From Hamadaea sp013361475 (GTDB lineage: Bacteria > Actinomycetota > Actinomycetes > Mycobacteriales > Micromonosporaceae): a stretch of 64,000 bases of DNA. This document shows positions 59,304 through 64,000 of the stretch, in pieces. How positions within the stretch are numbered: position 1 is the first letter of the stretch; every line of letters begins with the position of its first letter. The notes beneath the pieces are model-generated. The model was given only the letters and a program-made list of their open reading frames with translations, made no database searches and was not told the DNA's origin. Location of the stretch: the NCBI RefSeq assembly GCF_040654195.1, contig NZ_JBFAHM010000004.1:496001-560000 (forward strand). Direction: 5' to 3'. The translations under genes were made by a program, and so were the position numbers.

Positions 59304-59969
59304 TCAGGCGAAGCCGTAGACCGGAATGATCGCCCCGTTGATCGGCCAGGCCTCCTCCGAACACAGGAACGCGATCACCTTCGCCACATCCTCGACCGGG
59401 ACGGCCTTGGCCATGGCACCGTCCGGGATCACCGCCCGGTTCGCCGGGGTGTCCAGCAACGCCGGCATCACCGCGTTCACCCGCACGCGCGAAGACTTGA
59501 GCTGCTCGGCGACCAGACTCGTCAGGCGTACCACCGCGCTCTTGGACAAGGAGTAGGCGACTGGATCGAGCCCGGTGACCGCGGAGCGCGACCCGACGTT
59601 GACGATCGAGCCGCCGTGCTTCGCGAGCCGGGGCGCGGCCGCCTGGCTGGACCACAGCGCGGTCGCGACATTGATCTCCGTCGCCGCCGCCAGGTCCTCC
59701 TCCGTGACGTCGGCCAGCGCGCCGGGAAAATAGCCGCCCGCGATGTTGACCAGCGACCGAGTGTCCCCGAGTTCGTCGATGCGACCCCACGCCTCGTGCA
59801 CCGCCCGGCGATCGGTCAGGTCGACCTGCAACGCGTGTACGCCATCCGGCGTCTGCTGCGGCTTGGCCCGGTCCAGCGCCACCACGTCCTTCGTACGCCG
59901 CGCGAACTCGGCCACGACAGCCCGCCCCAACGCGCCCTGCGCACCCGTCACGACAACCAGATCAGCCAT
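59304..59969 (-). CDS. Short-chain dehydrogenase/reductase (SDR)
   Basis: 221 residues, a little short for a classical SDR (about 250). NAD(P)-binding VVVTGAQGALGRAVVAEF (TGxxxGxG), NIAGGYFPG (NNAG-like), catalytic Ser in SIVNVGSRSAVTGL, and the YxxxK motif in AYSLSKSAVV. Oxidoreductase for an unknown alcohol or ketone. Single gene with its own terminator. Confidence 0.92.
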   Translation of the reverse strand: MADLVVVTGAQGALGRAVVAEFARRTKDVVALDRAKPQQTPDGVHALQVDLTDRRAVHEAWGRIDELGDTRSLVNIAGGYFPGALADVTEEDLAAATEINVATALWSSQAAAPRLAKHGGSIVNVGSRSAVTGLDPVAYSLSKSAVVRLTSLVAEQLKSSRVRVNAVMPALLDTPANRAVIPDGAMAKAVPVEDVAKVIAFLCSEEAWPINGAIIPVYGFA

Positions 59970-60023
59970 CCGCCCATTGTCGCCTACGCCCAGTGCCCGC
60001 GTCAGGGCTGTCGGCGACGCCGA

Positions 60024-60446
60024 TCAGGGCTCCTCGTCGAGCAGGCCCAACATCGAACGGCCCGCCGCTTCGTGCGCTCCACCGGCCGGAGGTCTGGCGG
60101 CGGATGACTCGCCGGACCCGTTCGCGTCCCCCGCCGTCACGACGCTCACCGACGGCGACGAGGCGCCCGACGAGAGGGCTGAAGCGCCGACCGGGACCGC
60201 TGCCGCGGTCGGCACGAGCGGGCGCGGCATCGACAGCCGCACCACCTCCCGGGCGTGCACCGCCGTCGGGCAGGGCGACGGCCGCCCACACCGCCCGCAC
60301 GGCTCAGCCGCCCCGGCGGGCACATGCGCCTTCGCCAACGCCAGCGCAGTCGTCGCCACGATGCTCATACGCAGGAACAACGGTCCGTCCTGCGGCTGCT
60401 CGGGGGAAATCTCGCCCGATCCGGGCCGGTCCTGCCGGTGCTCCAC
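60024..60446 (-). CDS. Hypothetical protein with Cys cluster
   Basis: 140 residues. The middle has a tight Cys cluster EPCGRCGRPSPCPTAVHARE that could bind zinc. The C-terminal half is low-complexity, rich in Ala, Ser and Gly. No further domain recognised. GTG 60446 is the assumed start, without a clear ribosome binding site. Such proteins are seen in actinobacteria but have no known role. Confidence 0.5.
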   Translation of the reverse strand: MEHRQDRPGSGEISPEQPQDGPLFLRMSIVATTALALAKAHVPAGAAEPCGRCGRPSPCPTAVHAREVVRLSMPRPLVPTAAAVPVGASALSSGASSPSVSVVTAGDANGSGESSAARPPAGGAHEAAGRSMLGLLDEEP

Positions 60447-60556
60447 ACCCGCCTCCTTCGGTCGGCATCGCCGCTGGAACTAACCGCTGGGAGGGGCCGT
60501 AGGACTTGCGTACCGTGCAAATTCCATCTTGCGTGTGTCCGTGGCAGGACTGGCGG

Positions 60557-60943
60557 TCAGCTTCTCGGGCAGATGTAGAACAAGATCACGTTGTGGACGT
60601 GCTGGCCCTTGTTCACGCCACGGAAGTCCATCTCGTAGGTGTGCGTGCCGACGTTGATGGCGATGGACGAGCTCGAATAGAACGAGCCGGCCCACGACTT
60701 GTTGCTGACGACGCTGACGCTGGTGATCCGCGAGTACGGGATGCTCGTCAGCGCGACTTTCTTGCCGACGAAGGACTTGTCCTGGATGATCACCCGCCGG
60801 TCGGTGAGTCCGAGGAAGCCCGTGCCGACCCCCGTCGCGTCGTAGACGGCGAGGATCTTCTCGCCCTCCATCAGACCACTTTGGATCTGGCGTAGCTGAT
60901 CCTCCCGGTCGAACGGCACTGAGGCGGTTTGCTGCTGGGCCAT
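60557..60943 (-). CDS. PH-domain protein (YdbS/bPH-like)
   Basis: 128 residues. Pattern GEKILAVYDATGVGTGFLGL, TDRRVIIQDKSFVGKKVALT, SIPYSRITSVSVVSNKSWAG, and TYEMDFRGVNKGQHVHNVIL is that of bacterial pleckstrin homology (bPH_1) domains. No membrane helix. Bacterial PH proteins are often linked to envelope stress. The ATG has AAGGAGGT upstream. Role unknown. Confidence 0.85.
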   Translation of the reverse strand: MAQQQTASVPFDREDQLRQIQSGLMEGEKILAVYDATGVGTGFLGLTDRRVIIQDKSFVGKKVALTSIPYSRITSVSVVSNKSWAGSFYSSSSIAINVGTHTYEMDFRGVNKGQHVHNVILFYICPRS

Positions 60944-61016
60944 GGCTCGAACCTCCTTGAGTCGATCAAGCCCAGGGTAGGGCCACCGGCCAAATCAGCC
61001 GTCCACGTCGGTCGGT

Positions 61017-61778
61017 TCAGAAGCAGTGCCACGAGCCGCCGCCGGAGTCGGACACCGTGGACCCGTCGGGCAGCGTCACTGTGATGCTCCATGAATAGTT
61101 GCCGAACACGGATACTCCGCCACCGCCTCCGCCGTAGAACGAGGCGTCGCCGGTGAACGACGTGGTCCCGCTGCCTGCGTACGAGATGCTGCGCAGGGAG
61201 TCGGCCTGGCCTGCGCTGCCCCGGGGATTCGTGCCGTACGGCGCTCCGGAGAGCGTGGCGTACACGTCGATCGTGACGGTGCCGCCGCTGCAGCTCGACG
61301 AGGAGGAGCCGGCCAGCGACGCGGTGCGATAGTCCGGTGGCGCGGCTTTCGTCGTGGCCGGTGCGGCCGTCGTCCGCCGAGCCGACGGCTTGCCCGAGGG
61401 AACGGAACGCCGCGTGGTCGGGCTCGCCGCCGGGGACGTCGGCAAGGCGCTCGAACCCGTCGCCGAAGGCGCCACCGGGGATGCGATCACCGACGGGGAC
61501 ACCACCGGCGTGACCGGCTGATCGGCTTGCGGCGGCGAATCCCGTGGCCACAGTGCCACGATCGCGACCGTGACGATCAGAAGTCCGAGCGCGATCACCG
61601 TCAGGCGTCGCGACTCCGGACGCCGACGATCCTCGACCGGAGGCGACAGCGGCTGCTCCCGCTCCCCCATCGGCTCCGGTGTGTCGGGCCGAGGCAGGAG
61701 AGCCCCGCACCCCGGCTCTAGACAATATGGACTCTCGTCGTCGGCGGCGGCGCCGCACGCCGGACACTCCAGGCTCAC
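61017..61778 (-). CDS. Zinc-ribbon membrane protein with Ser/Thr-rich stalk
   Basis: 253 residues. N-terminal zinc ribbon (LECPACGAAADDESPYCLEP, then GCGA), one membrane helix (RLTVIALGLLIVTVAIVALW, about 60-80), then a Pro/Ser/Thr/Ala stalk and an external domain with a Gly-rich loop (SFYGGGGGGVSVFGNYSWSI). Cys at SSCSGG and the C-terminal HCF could form a disulfide. The zinc-ribbon-then-membrane layout resembles stress-sensor or kinase-linked proteins of actinobacteria. Function unknown. Confidence 0.75.
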   Translation of the reverse strand: MSLECPACGAAADDESPYCLEPGCGALLPRPDTPEPMGEREQPLSPPVEDRRRPESRRLTVIALGLLIVTVAIVALWPRDSPPQADQPVTPVVSPSVIASPVAPSATGSSALPTSPAASPTTRRSVPSGKPSARRTTAAPATTKAAPPDYRTASLAGSSSSSCSGGTVTIDVYATLSGAPYGTNPRGSAGQADSLRSISYAGSGTTSFTGDASFYGGGGGGVSVFGNYSWSITVTLPDGSTVSDSGGGSWHCF

Positions 61779-61820
61779 GCGCAGCAGTATCCATCATGGA
61801 CCGTCCCACCACCGGGACAT

Positions 61821-61884
61821 CGTTGATCATGGAGTTTCCCGCCCCGACACACCGGTGACACCACAGTTAACTCCATGATCAACG
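61821..61884. repeat. 16-bp-arm inverted repeat with GATCATG core
   Basis: CGTTGATCATGGAGTT (61821-61836) and AACTCCATGATCAACG (61869-61884) are exact complements around a 32-base loop containing CACCGGTG. It shares the TTGATCATGG core with the element at 41129-41184. Located between divergent genes at 61778 and 61934. Confidence 0.7.
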
Positions 61885-61921
61885 GGGAGAGTGGGGGCGG
61901 GAGGCGTTGGGGGCTGAGCGG

Positions 61922-61927
61922 TAGCAT
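61922..61927 (+). promoter_or_regulatory. -10 box TAGCAT, leaderless start
   Basis: TAGCAT ends six bases before GTG 61934. Confidence 0.45.
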
Positions 61928-61933
61928 CCGGCC

Positions 61934-62809
61934 GTGGTCTACGCCGAGATCCCCTACACGGCCGCCGTTCGAGAGGCGGTGGGCGCGGCTTTCGGCGTAC
62001 CCGACGAGCCGGCGGTGAGGCTGCACGGCGGCGAGGAGTCCGCGGCCTATCGGGTCGCGGATCTCGTGGTCCGGCTCGGGCCGTCGTGGCGCTCCGACGC
62101 CGAGATGGCCTGGTTCGCGCGGCTCGCGGCGCACGCGAGCGCCGCGGTGCCCGAGGTGATCGCGCCGCTGCCGGCTCGGTCGGGCGATTATGTGATACGC
62201 GCAGCGCAGCGACCGGTGACCGTGTGGCCGTTCGCCGCGGGGACCTGGCCCGGCAAGTATGACGCCGGGGTGCGACAGCAGGCGGCCGAGCTGCTCGTGC
62301 GGGTGCATGCGGCGTTGGCCGACGCGCCGGGGCCGGTCGAGCCGGTCACCGCGATGCCGCAGGGGCTGGGCGAGGATCTGGCCGATCCGTGGCTGGACGC
62401 GTGGCTCGCCGAACGGGCGCAGGGCAAGGTGCAGCCGCTGCACGGTGACTTCTATCGGGGGAACACGCTGGCCGTCGGCGGCCGGATCACGGCCCTGCTG
62501 GACTGGGACGACGCGGTCGTCGGCCCGGTCGAGCGGGAGGCGGCCGAGGGGGCGTGGGAGTGGGGCGGGTGCCTGGACACCGGCGTCGTTGACGGCGCCC
62601 AGGAATTCCTGGCGGCCTATGCCGCGGCCGGCGGGCCGATCGTCGACGACCTGACCTTCCGGCAGTACGCCCGGGCGCGGATGCGGGGCGAGATCCTGCT
62701 CGCCCGTACGCGCTGGAACGAGCTGGACGCGGACGACCGCTCCTACCACGAACGGCAGGTCGCGGCGTATCACGCCCTCAAATCTCAGCCTACCCCGGGC
62801 GGTCGCTGA
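61934..62809 (+). CDS. Aminoglycoside-phosphotransferase-like kinase (APH/ChoK family)
   Basis: 291 residues. Kinase motifs: AAYRVADLVVRLGPSW (Lys replaced by Arg), LHGDFYRGNTL (Brenner motif HGDxxxxN) and ALLDWDDAVVGPVEREAAEG (DxD Mg-binding). This is the phosphotransferase fold shared by antibiotic kinases, choline kinase and maltokinase; here the substrate is unknown, and a metabolic role is as likely as resistance. GTG 61934 is supported by the leaderless -10. Confidence 0.9.
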   Translation: MVYAEIPYTAAVREAVGAAFGVPDEPAVRLHGGEESAAYRVADLVVRLGPSWRSDAEMAWFARLAAHASAAVPEVIAPLPARSGDYVIRAAQRPVTVWPFAAGTWPGKYDAGVRQQAAELLVRVHAALADAPGPVEPVTAMPQGLGEDLADPWLDAWLAERAQGKVQPLHGDFYRGNTLAVGGRITALLDWDDAVVGPVEREAAEGAWEWGGCLDTGVVDGAQEFLAAYAAAGGPIVDDLTFRQYARARMRGEILLARTRWNELDADDRSYHERQVAAYHALKSQPTPGGR

Positions 62810-62888
62810 TCGCCGCCGACCGCTCGTCGACGGTGCTTCGTGGTACCGTCGTCTCATGGGACTGGAGTCCCATGAAGGAGGGGCAGGC

Positions 62889-63224
62889 ATGGACGACCCG
62901 ACCGTCACCGATCCCGGCCTCTACCGGGTGGTGTTCGAGAACGACCGCGTACGCGTCCTGGAGTATCGGGACGAGCCCGGTGCGCAGACCCATCCGCACG
63001 ACCATCCCGACAGCGTCATGATCACGCTGAGCTCGTTCCGCCGTCGCGTGTCGCTCGGCGACGAGGAGCGGGAGCTCGAGCTGCCGGCCGGGCAGGCGCG
63101 CTGGCTCGGCGCGCAGCGGCACTCCGGGCACAACACCGGCGACAGCCCGACGCACGTCTTCTTCGTGGAACTGAAGGAACCGGCCCAGAACTCTTCTGGC
63201 ACAACGGTTCTGGGTCCCGTTTAA
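62889..63224 (+). CDS. Cupin domain protein (small)
   Basis: 111 residues. Motif 1 EPGAQTHPHDHPDSVMITLS (HxHxH) and motif 2 PAGQARWLGAQRHSGHNTGD (His) bind a metal. The small size suggests a single cupin barrel that acts on a sugar or quercetin-like compound or stabilises a ligand. ATG 62889 has AAGGAGGGG upstream and is preferred over the longer frame. It overlaps the stop of the convergent hydrolase by four bases. Confidence 0.8.
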   Translation: MDDPTVTDPGLYRVVFENDRVRVLEYRDEPGAQTHPHDHPDSVMITLSSFRRRVSLGDEERELELPAGQARWLGAQRHSGHNTGDSPTHVFFVELKEPAQNSSGTTVLGPV

Positions 63225-64000
63225 GCGGACCTCGCGAGCCACTCCAGAGCTTCTTCGGCGTGGCGCAGCACCGAGACGTGCCCCTCGTCGGCCCAATGCC
63301 GGTATTGAGCACCGGGGATGTGCCCGGCGAGCCAGGCGCTGTGCGTACTGGGGACCATCCGGTCGCGGTCGCCGTGCATCAGCAGCACGGGGACGGTGAT
63401 GCTGGCCGGGTCGAATCCCCAGGCTCCGGCGTTGGCCAGGTCGTCGTCGATCTGGGCGGCCGGCCCGGCGGCGATGGCGGGCCCGACGACCTTGCCGAAC
63501 CAGCCCCACTCCCCTTCCAGCGCCGCCCAGTCGACGTCGGCGAACCCGATGTCGGTCTCCCCCTCGGCCGCCAGGTGACTCGCCAGGGCGGTACGGCCGG
63601 CGGCCGACGCGCGCAGGGTGGCCTCCGAGCCGGAGGCCATGCCGGCGAACCAGTCGAGGCTTTCGGCGCTGATCGGGGCGAGCCCGGAGACGCTGACCGC
63701 CGCGAAGACCCGCTCGGGCAGCAGCGCGGCACAGGCCAGCGCGTGCGGTCCGCCACCGGAGTGGCCGAAGACGGCGAACCGGCCGAGCCCGAGGTGGTCG
63801 GCGACCGCCGCGGTGTAGCGGGCGGCGGAGGCGAAGTCCCGGCCGGGTGCGGGCGTGGAACCGCCGTAGCCGGGGCGGTCGTAGGAGACCCAGCGCAGCC
63901 CGAGGCGTTCGGCCGCGGCGAACAGCGGTTCCGGCGGCGCGCCGAGGTTGGGGGTGCCGTGGTGCCAGACGACCGGCACCCCGTCCCCACCCGTGTCGTA
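63221..64000 (-). CDS. Alpha/beta hydrolase, 5' end outside window
   Basis: At least 260 codons. The nucleophile elbow FGHSGGGPHALACAAL, the opening VVWHHGTPNLGAPPEPLFAA (HGxP oxyanion) and the acid/His in LLMHGDRDRMVP and WADEGHVSVL show the classical triad Ser-Asp-His. The frame remains open to the right edge (the codons before VPVVWHHG read YDTGGDG), so the real start lies outside. Substrate unknown. Confidence 0.9.
   Translation of the reverse strand, partial: YDTGGDGVPVVWHHGTPNLGAPPEPLFAAAERLGLRWVSYDRPGYGGSTPAPGRDFASAARYTAAVADHLGLGRFAVFGHSGGGPHALACAALLPERVFAAVSVSGLAPISAESLDWFAGMASGSEATLRASAAGRTALASHLAAEGETDIGFADVDWAALEGEWGWFGKVVGPAIAAGPAAQIDDDLANAGAWGFDPASITVPVLLMHGDRDRMVPSTHSAWLAGHIPGAQYRHWADEGHVSVLRHAEEALEWLARSA

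Overview
The window is GC-rich actinobacterial chromosome. Gene density is high, GTG starts and 4-base stop/start overlaps (ATGA, GTGA) are common, and many genes have no Shine-Dalgarno but a TAnnnT -10 box 6-7 bases before the start codon (leaderless transcripts). Gene content (GH38 mannosidase ABC cluster, many TetR/XRE/two-component regulators, CBM2-type secreted proteins) fits a soil actinomycete, probably Micromonosporaceae; the family assignment is inference.

Layout. 1-13.8 kb: 3'-truncated GH15 glycosidase, an AbiEii-type nucleotidyltransferase with an extra N-terminal half, a VOC/TetR divergent pair, an AraC remnant, a RibD-like reductase, a methyltransferase, a UvrA-like drug-resistance ATPase divergent from a TetR with a 29-bp operator, an XRE/MmyB regulator divergent from a SnoaL-like protein, and an XRE-DUF5919/NUDIX pair. 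13.8-18.6 kb: FtsX-type ABC exporter divergent from a histidine kinase/response regulator pair. 19.8-22.2 kb: compact RiPP-like operon of a 24-residue peptide, an E1/ThiF-like adenylating enzyme with an N-terminal extension, and a membrane M50-type metalloprotease with a PqqD-like N-terminus. This is the best candidate for an undescribed system here. 22.2-30.8 kb: small secreted proteins, a CBM2 pseudogene, tRNA-Pro, an acyltransferase-3/SGNH protein, a membrane NACHT ATPase and a broken MerR gene with an intact MerR-type promoter. 30.9-43 kb: mostly single genes (cupin, GNAT, MFS, NUDIX, rhomboid, XRE-like, MBL, pentapeptide-like membrane protein), plus a divergent amidohydrolase / glutamine-synthetase-like pair resembling a split FluG, a DUF2268 protease and an alpha/beta hydrolase.

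43.1-54.2 kb: a tightly overlapping minus-strand operon for importing and degrading a mannose-containing glycoside. It has a solute-binding lipoprotein, two permeases, a MalK/UgpC ATPase, a PHP phosphoesterase, a sugar isomerase/epimerase, a Gfo/Idh/MocA oxidoreductase and a GH38 alpha-mannosidase, and it faces a GntR/UTRA regulator across a promoter holding a TGTCATGACA palindrome. 54.2-56.9 kb: translationally coupled CPBP protease, histidine kinase and response regulator. 57-64 kb: a secreted protein, GNAT, SDR, PH-domain and zinc-ribbon membrane proteins, an aminoglycoside-phosphotransferase-like kinase, a cupin and a 5'-truncated alpha/beta hydrolase.

Three pseudogenes (AraC, CBM2, MerR), several strong bidirectional hairpins between convergent genes, and two copies of a GATCATG-cored hairpin are also present. 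No CRISPR array, rRNA, insertion sequence or replication origin was seen.
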